Below, piece after piece: positions 54,110-63,278 of a DNA stretch of 64,000 nt. Under the pieces are notes generated by a model. It saw nothing but the letters and a program-made list of their open reading frames with translations, was not told where the DNA came from and ran no database searches. Numbering within the stretch: the first letter of the stretch is position 1; each line of letters opens with the position of its first letter. Source of the DNA: an uncultured Porphyromonas sp. (GTDB taxonomy: Bacteria > Bacteroidota > Bacteroidia > Bacteroidales > Porphyromonadaceae). The position numbers and the translations under genes are program-made. The stretch lies in the NCBI RefSeq assembly GCF_900541275.1, contig NZ_UQJH01000004.1, forward strand, positions 1 to 64,000, written 5' to 3'.

Positions 54110-56242
54110 TCACTCCTCAGAGTCATCGTCTGTAGACTGTCGGTGAGACCTGCCGGAGGCAGACCTCAGCTCCTTGCCGAAGTTGATCGTGCAGGAGAGG
54201 TAGAAGGTGCGCCCCGGAGTGTAGGTCCCGTAGTGGAGCCCATGGTAGGTGGTCTCGTAGTAATTGAAGATATTGTCGACCCCGGCATCGATGGCGAGTC
54301 GCCAGGAGTTGCTGAGGGTAAGGTCGTGGCGGGTATTGATCCGCCAGAGGTTGTAGGGCTTGCCATTGCCGTCGTCCTGGTAGTAGCGCGTGCTCTGCAT
54401 TCTGCCGTAGAGCCCCACGCCGAGGTGGTAGCGGTCGGGGAGCAGCTCGCGCGACCAGTCGAGACCGATGGTGCCTCGGTGGTGTGCCATTCCGTCGATG
54501 ATCACCCGCTTCATCGTCTCCTCCTCGAGGTCGTAGAGCAGGGCATCGGTGTCGAGGTAGCTGTAGCCCGCGGAGAGGGCAAGCGAGGGCAGCACCTGCC
54601 ACTTCCCCTGGAAGTCCACCCCGAGGGTACGGGCGCTGTCCATATTCTTATACATCCGCACGCGCGCCGGGTCGTAGGTGAGAAGCAGCTCCGACGGAGC
54701 CTCGGTGCGCGGCACGGTGACGAGGGTGATCATATTGCGGAGCCAATTGGCATACCCTGTGACGTGGAGCGAGAGGGGTCCCTCCCGATACTCGACGTCT
54801 CCCGACAGGTAGCGGCTCGACTGGGCATCCAGCCCCTCATTGCCGAGGTAGAGTGCCAGCACCCCCATCTGGCGGACGTAGCGGTAGTGGAGCTGCTTAT
54901 TGGAGGGCGTCTTGAAGCCCTCCGAGTAAGTCCCGCGGAGATTGACCGGCCCCACCTTATACCTGAGGGAGAGCTTTGGCGAGAGCTTTAGTCCAAAGGC
55001 GGGATGATAAGTGAGTCGTGCACCGGCAGTGACATTGAGCCGGTCGATGGGGTCCCACTCGTCCTGCAGATAGAGCCCGAGGAGATAGTCCTGCACCCGC
55101 TCGCGGTCAAGCCGGTAAGGGGCGATGAGCCAATTGTACTGCAGGTCCAGTCCGGTGCTGAGGCGATGGTGTGCCGGCAGCTCGAGGACGCCTTTCAGGT
55201 GACCGATCAGTCTCTGCTGATCGCTCTGCAGGGCAACGTCATCGGGGTAGTAGGGATAGCTATTCTCTTTCCCCTTGTCATCCCACTCCTTGATCCAAGT
55301 AAGCCCGGTGTAGACGTAGTAGTAGGCGTGCCGGTCGTAGAGGAGGTCCGCCGTGAGCAGGTGCCCCTCCGGGAGCTGCCAGCGGATGCCGGTGGCAGCG
55401 GAGGCGTTGCGGTAGCGAAAGTCGTAGGTTTTGTAGTCCGGGATGCCGGTGGGGCGGTGGATGTCCTTGCGGTAGACGCTCCCCTCGAGGTAGGCCGAGA
55501 GGCGCTTGGAGGGGCGCCAGTCGAGCCGCTCGCCGAGGGTATAGTCGAGGTAAGGGTTGCTGGTGTTATTGACGGAGTTGGTCACCGGGTGCTCGTACCT
55601 ATTGGGGTCCTCGTAGGTGGTGTTTTGCCAGCCGGCGGAGTGCTTGAGGTGGAAGTCCGTCCGCGAGGTGACCCTACCGATCGTCGCCTGTGCGGAGGTC
55701 GACTGGATCACCGAGCCATAGGAGCCGATGCGGGTGGTATTGACGAGCGAGAGGTCGTGCGTGCTCTTGCGGGTGATGATATTGATCACGCCGGCTATGG
55801 CATCACTGCCGTAGAGGGCGGACGAGGCACCGCGGATCACCTCGATGCGCTCTATACGCGTCGGGTCGATGACGTCGAGATTGACCTGCCCACCGAGGTC
55901 GCCCATCAGCCGCTTGCCGTCTACGAGGATCAGGACGTACCCACCCGAGAGCCCGCCCATCTGCATCGAGGTGCCCATATCGCTCCGGCTGAAGTCTATC
56001 GACGGGATCAGCCCGGAGAGGATCTTCGAGAGCGGTGCGTGACCAAAGCTCCGAAGCGTCTTTCGGTCGATCACCTCGGTCTGTACCGGGGCATCCTTGA
56101 TCAGCCGGAGCGTCCCGGTGCCGGTGACGACAAATTCGTCGAGGCTGTAGTCCCGCACCGAGTCGCCCGGTAGCGTCTGCGCCGTGGCGACGGTGCCGAG
56201 GAGTAGCCCCGCAGCGAGGAGAGGAAGAAAGTGATGTGACAT
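54110..56242 (-). CDS. TonB-dependent outer-membrane receptor
   Basis: This 710-residue receptor has a signal peptide (cleaved near TVATAQ), the TonB box DEFVVTGTGT, and the plug with APVQTEVIDRKTLRSFGHAP and GGYVLILVDGKRLMGDLGG. The SALYGSDAIAGVINIITRK block precedes the barrel, which ends in FYLSCTINFGKELRS. Such BtuB/HmuR-like receptors import cobalamin, haem or related metal-tetrapyrroles. The operon with BtuFCD-type importer genes and CbiK strongly suggests a corrinoid, cobalt chelate or porphyrin as ligand. It ends with a short polar tail rather than the usual terminal aromatic residue. Confidence 0.9.
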   Translation of the reverse strand: MSHHFLPLLAAGLLLGTVATAQTLPGDSVRDYSLDEFVVTGTGTLRLIKDAPVQTEVIDRKTLRSFGHAPLSKILSGLIPSIDFSRSDMGTSMQMGGLSGGYVLILVDGKRLMGDLGGQVNLDVIDPTRIERIEVIRGASSALYGSDAIAGVINIITRKSTHDLSLVNTTRIGSYGSVIQSTSAQATIGRVTSRTDFHLKHSAGWQNTTYEDPNRYEHPVTNSVNNTSNPYLDYTLGERLDWRPSKRLSAYLEGSVYRKDIHRPTGIPDYKTYDFRYRNASAATGIRWQLPEGHLLTADLLYDRHAYYYVYTGLTWIKEWDDKGKENSYPYYPDDVALQSDQQRLIGHLKGVLELPAHHRLSTGLDLQYNWLIAPYRLDRERVQDYLLGLYLQDEWDPIDRLNVTAGARLTYHPAFGLKLSPKLSLRYKVGPVNLRGTYSEGFKTPSNKQLHYRYVRQMGVLALYLGNEGLDAQSSRYLSGDVEYREGPLSLHVTGYANWLRNMITLVTVPRTEAPSELLLTYDPARVRMYKNMDSARTLGVDFQGKWQVLPSLALSAGYSYLDTDALLYDLEEETMKRVIIDGMAHHRGTIGLDWSRELLPDRYHLGVGLYGRMQSTRYYQDDGNGKPYNLWRINTRHDLTLSNSWRLAIDAGVDNIFNYYETTYHGLHYGTYTPGRTFYLSCTINFGKELRSASGRSHRQSTDDDSEE

Positions 56243-56254
56243 ATAGATAAGGTG

Positions 56255-57562
56255 TTACTTGATTTCCATTCCTACTAGGCGAGCCATCAGCTCGTCCGTG
56301 AGTGCAAGGTGGGTGTAGCTCGCCAGCAGCTGCCCCCGCCGCCAGAGAGCCGTAGGCACCGCCTCCCCACGAGCATCGTACTGCTGCAGGGAAGAGGGAA
56401 GGGGATCGATGATATGGGAGTAGTGAAACTCGTGCCCCCTCACCGCCACGCCGTCGAGCGTGAAGCTCCGATACCCGAGTGTCAGCCGCTTCCCCTCCAT
56501 CGTCGCCACCTGGTCAAGCACCCCGGCGAGGTCGTACGCCCGACCGCTCTCGTCGATGATCTGCCGGCAGAGGAGCATCATCCCGCCACACTCAGCGAGG
56601 AGCGGGCGGCCACTGTCGGCGTACTCCCGGAGGCTGCGGAGCATCGATTGATTGTACGCCAGTTGCTCCAAGTATAGCTCCGGGTACCCACCCGGGAGGT
56701 AGAGGAAGTCGCACTTCGGCACACGCTCATCCCGCAGCGGGCTAAAGAATGTGATCTCGCCAAAGCGGGCGAGCACCCTCAGGCTCTCCTCGTAGACGAA
56801 GCTGCACGCCTCGTCCAGGGCGACAGCGATACAGAGGTCAGCCCTCCGCTCCTCCGGCTCCCGTAGAGCGGCAATCCCCTCGCACGCCGTCCGCTCCAGC
56901 AGGCGGTCGAGGTCGATACTCGCCTCCACCAGATCCGCTGCTGCCTCGGCATACTGCTCGGCGACATCCCGCTCCTCAGTCTGCAGGCCGAGGTAGCGCT
57001 CGGGGATCACAAGGGCATCGCACTTGGGAAGCACTCCGAGGACCGGCAGTCCCGCCGCCTCCACCGCCTCGGTGAGGAAGTGTCGGTGCCGGGGGGAGCT
57101 CACCTTATTGAGGATCACGCCGGCTATCGACACTCGTGGGTCGAAGTGGCGGTAGCCGTAGAGCAGGGGTGCCAGGCTGTATGCCATCGCGCCCGGCGTC
57201 ACCACCAGCACCACCGGCAGGCGGAGCAGGCGTGCCACCTCGGCGGACGAACCCCGATCCCGGTCGTACCCGTCGAAGAGTCCCATCACGCCCTCTGCCA
57301 CCGTCACCTCAGCCCCGGCGGCATATCGGCGATAGATCTCCTCCACCCCGGCCTCGCCATAGAGGAAGGTGTCGAGATTGATCGACGGGCGACCGGTCGC
57401 CGCCGCGTGGAGCTTCGGGTCGAGGTAGTCCGGGCCGCACTTAAAGGACTGCACCCGCAGCCCCCGCCGAACGAGCGCCCGCAGGAGTCCCATGGTGACG
57501 ATGCTCTTTCCGCTGCCTGAGCGGGGTGCGCCGATGAGGAAGCTATTCATACGTGGTTTCAC
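56255..57562 (-). CDS. cbiA: Cobyrinate a,c-diamide synthase
   Basis: This 435-residue enzyme amidates the a and c side chains of cobyrinate using glutamine and ATP. The N-terminal P-loop reads LIGAPRSGSGKSIVTMGLLR. The C-terminal GATase_3 domain has the nucleophile in LLAECGGMMLLC and the catalytic His in VRGHEFHYSH. GTG at 57562 overlaps the stop of the preceding gene (GTGA), which favours it over ATG 57550; both remain possible. It lies 12 bases before the TonB receptor. Confidence 0.94.
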   Translation of the reverse strand: MKPRMNSFLIGAPRSGSGKSIVTMGLLRALVRRGLRVQSFKCGPDYLDPKLHAAATGRPSINLDTFLYGEAGVEEIYRRYAAGAEVTVAEGVMGLFDGYDRDRGSSAEVARLLRLPVVLVVTPGAMAYSLAPLLYGYRHFDPRVSIAGVILNKVSSPRHRHFLTEAVEAAGLPVLGVLPKCDALVIPERYLGLQTEERDVAEQYAEAAADLVEASIDLDRLLERTACEGIAALREPEERRADLCIAVALDEACSFVYEESLRVLARFGEITFFSPLRDERVPKCDFLYLPGGYPELYLEQLAYNQSMLRSLREYADSGRPLLAECGGMMLLCRQIIDESGRAYDLAGVLDQVATMEGKRLTLGYRSFTLDGVAVRGHEFHYSHIIDPLPSSLQQYDARGEAVPTALWRRGQLLASYTHLALTDELMARLVGMEIK

Positions 57563-59391
57563 TTATTCTTATCCTCCACATTTCGCTCTATCAGTCCGCC
57601 CTCCTTGTCGATCAGGATCAGGTCGAGCCGGATCCCCGGGACGAGAGGCTTGCAGACGGTGTAGCAGCGGTCGAGGAGGATGTGGTAGAAAGGGTGAGCG
57701 TGGTCGGGGAGGATCTCCCAGATCTCGCCCGCCATGGTGATGCCGTCGATGCGGTCGAGTGTTGCCTCGTCGAGACCGCTCTCCCGACCGAGGCTGCGGA
57801 TGAAGGGCTTGCTCATCACCGACTTCTTGCTGTGGGTGTCGAGCTGTCCCTCCGCCAGCTTGACCGCCTTACCGATCATGATGCCGAGGGTGATGTGGGC
57901 AAAGTCCATTGCCCGCGCCATCTCGAGGCATCGACCGATGAAGTTGCCGTACTGGACGAAGGCATTGGGCGGGAGGTCGGGGAAGTGCGCTCGGAGCCAC
58001 CTCTCGCTCTTGCCACCGGAGTTGATCACCAGGTGCTCCCCGAAGACCGACCGCGAGACACCCATCTCCCGGCGGATCGAGTCGACCCACGCCTCGGTGG
58101 AGAAGGGACGAAGCACACCGGTAGTGCCGAGGATCGAGATGCCATCGACGACGCCGAGGCGGGGGTTGAAGGTGTGCGGTGCCAGTGTCTCACCCTCCGG
58201 CACGGTGATGGTGATGTCGATGCCGACCCGACTGAGGTCAAGGAGTCGCCCCACAGCCTCGGTCATCATCTGACGGGGTCCGGGGTTGATGGCGGGGTCA
58301 CCGATCGGCAGTCCGATGCCGGGGAGGGTGATCCGCCCCACCCCTTTGCCCCCTTGGAAGGTGACGCCGGTGTGACTGTCGGTGAGGCGGACGGTGGAGA
58401 GGATGGCGGTGCCACTCGTCACGTCAGGGTCGTCCCCGGAGTACTTGATCGCCGTGGCGGTGGCGCACTCCTCGCTCTCTATGCAGGTCTCGCTGATCGG
58501 GAATCGGATCTCCTCACCGGTGAGTAGCCGTACCGGCACCTCGGTGTAGGTCTCATCGTTGAGGAGCGCCAGCAGAGCCGCCGTAGTGGCAGCGGTGGCG
58601 GTAGTGCCTGTGGTGAAGCCGATGCGGAGGGGGAAGAAGTCCGGATCCAGTCTCTCGAGTGCCCTACGGAGTCCCACGGGACCGAGGACGGTCTCCGTCG
58701 GTCGGTAGCCGAGGGTCGGTCGGCGGATGACGAGTATCGGGATGCCGAGGTCGGTGGCCACTTTCACTTTTTCCTCAAAGCCACTGCTCTCGCCACTCTC
58801 CTTGAGGAGCAGCAGGTCGGGTCGCAGTCGCTCCATAAGCGCCCGGTCGTCCTGTGCCCGGTCGTAGTAGATGAGCCGGTTGCGGGGGAAGTCGCTCTCG
58901 CTGACGACCCGCTCCGTCTCGGGTATCGGCATCACCCTCAGCCAAACCTCGTGCCTCAGCGGGTAGTCTCCCATGGCAGCGATGCTCTTGACCCCGGTGA
59001 GGGCAAGGAGTCTGCGGGGAGCGAGCCGCTCCAGCTCCTTCATCGCCTCGGGGAAGGAGCTGACGGAGAGCGCCCCCTCGGGGAGTGGAGGGAAGGCTCG
59101 CTCATACCGAATCGCCGGCAGGGTGAGTTCGCTTGCCGCCTTGGCGACATTCCGGTGAACAATGGTGGCAAAGGGGTGAGCCGCATCGACGAGGACACTC
59201 ACCTCCTCACACCGACAGAGTGTCATCATCGCATCGGCATCCAAGGGTCCCTCAAGCCGAGTGCCATGATGTAGGGCGATCTCCTGCGAGGTGCCAAGGG
59301 TGGAGTAGAGGAAAGGCTTGCCCGCCTCCTCGCACACCTCCACCGCAGCCCTGCCCTCGGTAGTACCGCCGATGATGAGGATCTTACCCAT
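57559..59391 (-). CDS. cbiJD: CbiJ-CbiD fusion: precorrin-6A reductase and cobalt-precorrin-5B C1-methyltransferase
   Basis: This 610-residue protein joins two cobalamin enzymes. Residues 1 to about 250 are a CbiJ/CobK reductase (KILIIGGTTEGRAAVEVCEE, then LVDAAHPFA and LLALTGVKSI). From about residue 253 a CbiD methyltransferase begins (LRIGFTTGTTATAATTAALL), with VTFQGGKGVGRITLPGIGLP and HITLGIMIGKAVKLAEGQLD. The fusion joins consecutive-type steps of the anaerobic pathway. It overlaps cbiA by 4 bases and the ATPase gene by 8 bases. Confidence 0.94.
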   Translation of the reverse strand: MGKILIIGGTTEGRAAVEVCEEAGKPFLYSTLGTSQEIALHHGTRLEGPLDADAMMTLCRCEEVSVLVDAAHPFATIVHRNVAKAASELTLPAIRYERAFPPLPEGALSVSSFPEAMKELERLAPRRLLALTGVKSIAAMGDYPLRHEVWLRVMPIPETERVVSESDFPRNRLIYYDRAQDDRALMERLRPDLLLLKESGESSGFEEKVKVATDLGIPILVIRRPTLGYRPTETVLGPVGLRRALERLDPDFFPLRIGFTTGTTATAATTAALLALLNDETYTEVPVRLLTGEEIRFPISETCIESEECATATAIKYSGDDPDVTSGTAILSTVRLTDSHTGVTFQGGKGVGRITLPGIGLPIGDPAINPGPRQMMTEAVGRLLDLSRVGIDITITVPEGETLAPHTFNPRLGVVDGISILGTTGVLRPFSTEAWVDSIRREMGVSRSVFGEHLVINSGGKSERWLRAHFPDLPPNAFVQYGNFIGRCLEMARAMDFAHITLGIMIGKAVKLAEGQLDTHSKKSVMSKPFIRSLGRESGLDEATLDRIDGITMAGEIWEILPDHAHPFYHILLDRCYTVCKPLVPGIRLDLILIDKEGGLIERNVEDKNK

Positions 59392-60397
59392 GGTGCTCGT
59401 CTTTAGTTAGTAGGTCGAGGAGTTCCTCGATCGTGGTGGGTCGGAGGCACTGCCCATCAGCGGTCCTGAGGAGCAACCCCTCATCGGAGAGCTCGATCGC
59501 ATCGGCACTCTCCGCCTCCGGTGTGGCGAGGATGGCATTACGCCTCAGCGCCTTCACGACCATATGGTAGAGCGGGAGGAGCCGGTGTGTGGGGGCGCTG
59601 ATGCGGATGGTGCGGGTGTGAGGGTTCTCGATGCGGAAGAGCCCTCTGAGCCGGTCAAAGACGATATCCCTCCGCTCAAAGAAGTCACTCAGTGTCCCAT
59701 CAAGGGAGAGATCCTCCGGGGTGCCGATGTGTAGTCGTTTCTCATCATCGAGGAGCCAGATCTTATCTGCGATCTGGAGCGCCATCTCGAGGTCGTGGAT
59801 GGAGAGGAAGATGGTCTTGTGCGTCTCTCGGGAGAGCCGGTGGAGGAGCTGCATCATGTCCACCTTGGAGGGAAAGTCAAGGAAGGAGGTGGGCTCATCG
59901 AGGAGGATGATCGGGGTCTCCTGGGCGAGTGCCTTGGCGATCATCACCTTCTGTCGCTCTCCGTCGCTGAGCGTCCCGACGTCTCGGGGAGCGAAGCGCT
60001 CCATGCCCACGAGACGGAGGGCGTCGAGGGCTTTCCGCTCATTGGCGGCATCCACCTTTCCCCAAAAGCCGGTGTATAGGCTGCGCCCGAGGGAGACAAG
60101 GTCGAGCACGGTCATGTGTCCCACCTCTATCCGCTCCGTCAGCACGACGCTGATGAGCCGCGCCAGCTCCCGGCTCTTGTAGCTGCCTATCTCGCCCCCG
60201 CGGACGAGGATGGAGCCGCCGAGCTTGGGCTGGAAGGCGGCAATCGTGCGTAGGAGGGTTGACTTGCCCACGCCATTGGACCCGATGAGGCAGGTGAGCT
60301 CACCGGAGTAGACGGTGGCGGAGAGCCCCTCGGCGACTACCCTGTGCGGGTAGCCGATGGCGAGGTCGCGCAGCTCTATGGTGATCTCCTTACTCAT
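59384..60397 (-). CDS. BtuD/FecE-type ABC importer ATPase
   Basis: This 337-residue ATPase has Walker A GSNGVGKST, signature LSDGERQKV and Walker B PIILLDEPTSFLD. The FecCD-type importers for B12, haem and siderophores use this class. An extension of about 80 residues at the C terminus (HTRTIRISAPTHRLLPLYHM...) exceeds the usual 250-260 residues and may be an extra ligand-sensing or docking part. It overlaps the permease gene by 4 bases. Confidence 0.9.
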   Translation of the reverse strand: MSKEITIELRDLAIGYPHRVVAEGLSATVYSGELTCLIGSNGVGKSTLLRTIAAFQPKLGGSILVRGGEIGSYKSRELARLISVVLTERIEVGHMTVLDLVSLGRSLYTGFWGKVDAANERKALDALRLVGMERFAPRDVGTLSDGERQKVMIAKALAQETPIILLDEPTSFLDFPSKVDMMQLLHRLSRETHKTIFLSIHDLEMALQIADKIWLLDDEKRLHIGTPEDLSLDGTLSDFFERRDIVFDRLRGLFRIENPHTRTIRISAPTHRLLPLYHMVVKALRRNAILATPEAESADAIELSDEGLLLRTADGQCLRPTTIEELLDLLTKDEHHG

Positions 60398-61434
60398 AGT
60401 CTCTCGCCCCGACGGCGACTGAAGAGGACCCAGATAACTATCGGGGCACCGATGAGGGCGGTGACCGAATTGATCGGCAGCGCCCCCTCGAAGCCAGGCA
60501 TCCGCGCGATGACGCTGCAGATCAGGGCGAGCAACGCTCCGACGAGCGTCACCGCAGGCATCAGGATCCGATGATTAGAGGTGGCGAAAATGGTTCGGCA
60601 GAGGTGCGGCACCGCCAGACCGATGAAGACGATCGGGCCGCAGTAGGCGGTGACGATGGCTGTGAGGAGGCAGGAGCAGAAGATCACCCGGTGGCGGGCG
60701 CGCTTGTAGTTGAGCCCAAGGCTACGGGCATAATTCTCTCCGAGGAGCAGGAGGTTAAGCGTCTTGATGAGGGGAAAGGAGAGGGGGATCAGCACCAGCA
60801 TCAGGAGGACGAAGGTGGTGACGCGGTCGCCGCTCACCTTGGAGAAGCTCCCCAGTCCCCAGACGACATAGCTGCGGACATCCTCATCGTTGCTAAAGAA
60901 CTTCAGCACGCCGATGATCGCATTGGCAATGTAGCCGATCATCACGCCCATGATGAGGAGGACGACATTCCCCTTCACCTTCTCCGACATGATCATGATG
61001 ATCCCCATCACCGCCAGTGCCCCGAGGAGTGCCGCCACCGAGACCGCCATCTCCCCGACGAAGCCCATGCGGATCAGCGCTCTCTGGCTGATGCTCCCCG
61101 AGAGGAGCACAAGAGTCGCCACGCCGAGGCTGGCACCGGAGCTGATGCCGAGCTCCGAGGGGCCGGCGAGGGGATTACGGAAGACCGTCTGCATAAGCAG
61201 TCCGCTGATGGAGAGCCCAGCACCGGCGACGAGGGCGGTGATGGTCTGGGGGTAGCGGCTCTTCCAGACGATGTTACGCCAGATCTCACTCCCTCCAGTG
61301 TCGCGCCCGAGGAGGATATCCACCACGTCGCGGAAGGGGATCGCAATCGTCCCGAGAGAGAGATTGAGGACGAAGGCGACGACGATCAGGATCGCGACGA
61401 TGCCGAAGGCTATGGCGTTACGGGAGCGGGGCAT
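60394..61434 (-). CDS. BtuC/FecCD-type ABC importer permease
   Basis: This is a 346-residue inner-membrane protein with about ten helices. Family blocks are LVAGAGLSISGLLMQTVFRN, NPLAGPSELGISSGASLG and GPIVFIGLAVPHLCRT. It works as a dimer with two copies of the ATPase. It starts 6 bases after the binding-protein gene. Confidence 0.93.
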   Translation of the reverse strand: MPRSRNAIAFGIVAILIVVAFVLNLSLGTIAIPFRDVVDILLGRDTGGSEIWRNIVWKSRYPQTITALVAGAGLSISGLLMQTVFRNPLAGPSELGISSGASLGVATLVLLSGSISQRALIRMGFVGEMAVSVAALLGALAVMGIIMIMSEKVKGNVVLLIMGVMIGYIANAIIGVLKFFSNDEDVRSYVVWGLGSFSKVSGDRVTTFVLLMLVLIPLSFPLIKTLNLLLLGENYARSLGLNYKRARHRVIFCSCLLTAIVTAYCGPIVFIGLAVPHLCRTIFATSNHRILMPAVTLVGALLALICSVIARMPGFEGALPINSVTALIGAPIVIWVLFSRRRGERL

Positions 61435-61440
61435 GGTATA

Positions 61441-62589
61441 TCACTTCTCCCTCGTTAGGAGGTCGTAGTAGACGGGTGTATGGTCGGGGAGCAGCTCGGG
61501 GTGGAAGGCGTGGATCAGGTCGGCAAGGACCACCTCCGGCTCCACCGGTGAGCCTTCGTAGAAGGGGCGCTCCGAGAGATTGCAGTAGAGCACTTTCCGC
61601 TCCTTGTACGCCCGGAAGTCTCTGTACCGGGCGTCTGTGCGCGCGAGCACATTGTAGGAGTAGTCGCCCTTGTAGTTATTGGTGATCCGCCAGAAGTCCG
61701 CATCCGCCGCCTGGCTGTAGACGGTCTCAAAGTCGAGGTAAAAGCCCCCGGACTCCTTATTGTCCCTCAGGAAATAGTCCCCACCGGCATCGCGGAAGAG
61801 GTGCGCGAGGTAGCTCTCCCCGCCGACGACATACCAGTTGCCCCCGTGTAGCTCACCACTGAGGATCTTCGGGCGGGGCAGGTCGGGCGTGATGAGACTC
61901 TGGAGCTGGTGATAGCGCTGCTCTATCTGGTCAAAGGTCTGTTCCGCCTGCTCCTCCTTCCCGAGGAGGAGGGCGGTGAGCTTGATCCACTCCGCCTGAC
62001 CGAGCGGGGAAGTCTCCTTGTACCCGAGGAAGGTGAGGAGCGGGATGTCGAGCTCCTTGAGAGCATCATACCCTCCGCGCTTGAAGGGGGAGACGAGGAT
62101 CAGGTCCGGCTCCAGTGCCATGATCAGCTCGGAGTCAAAGTTTCCCTCTATCCCGATCCGTCGCGCCTTGCCCTCCGCCAGGCGGTCGAGCATCTTCTGA
62201 TTGAAGAGAAAGTGGGTGCTCGGCATACCGACGACCCGGTCGACGGCATCGAGCTTGATGAAATTGGAGAGCTGCAGCGTCGTCATCACGATCACCCGCC
62301 TCACCGGCACCTCTATCGGCGTGTAGCCCTCGGGGATCTCCCCGCCGGCATCGGTCCCTCGGGGGACTAAGGCATAGCGATAGACTTCGCTCTCCGGCTT
62401 CGTCGGGTCGGAGATGTCGACCAGCGTCACCCCCTCACTACGACTGATCCTCAGCCCCTCGGCATAGCAGATGAGCGAGTCACCGGCGATCATCGTCTCC
62501 TCCCCGCCCTCCTTCTCCTTTCCCCCACAGGAGGAGAGGAGAAGGAGGAGTAGGGCGAGAGCACCATATACATAGGTCTTTATTTTCAT
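61441..62589 (-). CDS. BtuF/FhuD-type substrate-binding lipoprotein
   Basis: This 382-residue lipoprotein (leader LLLLLLSSC) has the metal-chelate binding protein fold of cluster A-III: RVIVMTTLQLSNFIKLDAVD, then LIMALEPDLILVSPF and LGKEEQAEQTFDQIEQRYHQ. Together with the permease and ATPase it makes a B12, haem or corrinoid-precursor importer. It overlaps cbiL by 4 bases. Confidence 0.9.
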   Translation of the reverse strand: MKIKTYVYGALALLLLLLSSCGGKEKEGGEETMIAGDSLICYAEGLRISRSEGVTLVDISDPTKPESEVYRYALVPRGTDAGGEIPEGYTPIEVPVRRVIVMTTLQLSNFIKLDAVDRVVGMPSTHFLFNQKMLDRLAEGKARRIGIEGNFDSELIMALEPDLILVSPFKRGGYDALKELDIPLLTFLGYKETSPLGQAEWIKLTALLLGKEEQAEQTFDQIEQRYHQLQSLITPDLPRPKILSGELHGGNWYVVGGESYLAHLFRDAGGDYFLRDNKESGGFYLDFETVYSQAADADFWRITNNYKGDYSYNVLARTDARYRDFRAYKERKVLYCNLSERPFYEGSPVEPEVVLADLIHAFHPELLPDHTPVYYDLLTREK

Positions 62590-63278
62590 CTCGTGCTTGG
62601 CTTAATGATAAGGAGGGAGAAGTAGGGGAAAGGGGTCTCGGGGAGGGACCTCAGGCTGTCGGTGACCAGCTCCCGATCCTCGTCGCCGATGTACTCACCA
62701 TAGAGGATGGAGACCGGAGGATCGGTCCGGAGGAAGTCCCGTACCACCTCCTCCGAGCGGGAGAGCTTCATCACAACGACCACCTGCCCCCTGTCGATCG
62801 CCTCCCGGAGCTGCTCCGCACTCTCGACCCGACTGAGCACGAGGAGCGACTGCTCCCCCAGGACCAGCGGTCTGCTGAGACACGCCGGCAGCGTCATGTA
62901 GTAAGGGATGCCGGGGAGGATGAAGTGGGGCATATCCCTCTCCCTAAGGAGCCGGCAGACATAGCCCGCACTGGAGTAAGTCCCTGCGTCACCGATGGTG
63001 ACGAGAGCGGTGGAGATGTCGGCGAGACAGTCCGCCTCGAGCTGACCGGCAAGTGCCTCGTATGCCGAGGCGGCTGCTCTCCGGTCGCTCTGCATCGGGA
63101 CGGAGAGTATGGTCACCTTCTTCTCCAGCACCGCTCCTGAGGGAAGCGCCCGGATGATCTCTACTGCTGCCTCACCTATAGCGTAGATGCGCTCCACATC
63201 CTGCAGAGCCCAGTATGCGCGGAGGGTGATATCCTCCGGCTCCCCGCTGCCGAGGGAGACGATCATGATGGGTGTCAT
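62586..63278 (-). CDS. cbiL: Cobalt-precorrin-2 C20-methyltransferase
   Basis: This 230-residue SAM-dependent tetrapyrrole methylase adds the C20 methyl group. The N terminus MTPIMIVSLGSGEPEDITLR and the TIGDAGTYSSAGYVC block, in place of the more common GDPxxYST, show the CbiL/CobI branch. It overlaps cbiF and the binding-protein gene by 4 bases each. Whether it uses cobalt-precorrin-2 depends on the upstream metal insertion, which CbiK supports. Confidence 0.88.
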   Translation of the reverse strand: MTPIMIVSLGSGEPEDITLRAYWALQDVERIYAIGEAAVEIIRALPSGAVLEKKVTILSVPMQSDRRAAASAYEALAGQLEADCLADISTALVTIGDAGTYSSAGYVCRLLRERDMPHFILPGIPYYMTLPACLSRPLVLGEQSLLVLSRVESAEQLREAIDRGQVVVVMKLSRSEEVVRDFLRTDPPVSILYGEYIGDEDRELVTDSLRSLPETPFPYFSLLIIKPSTR

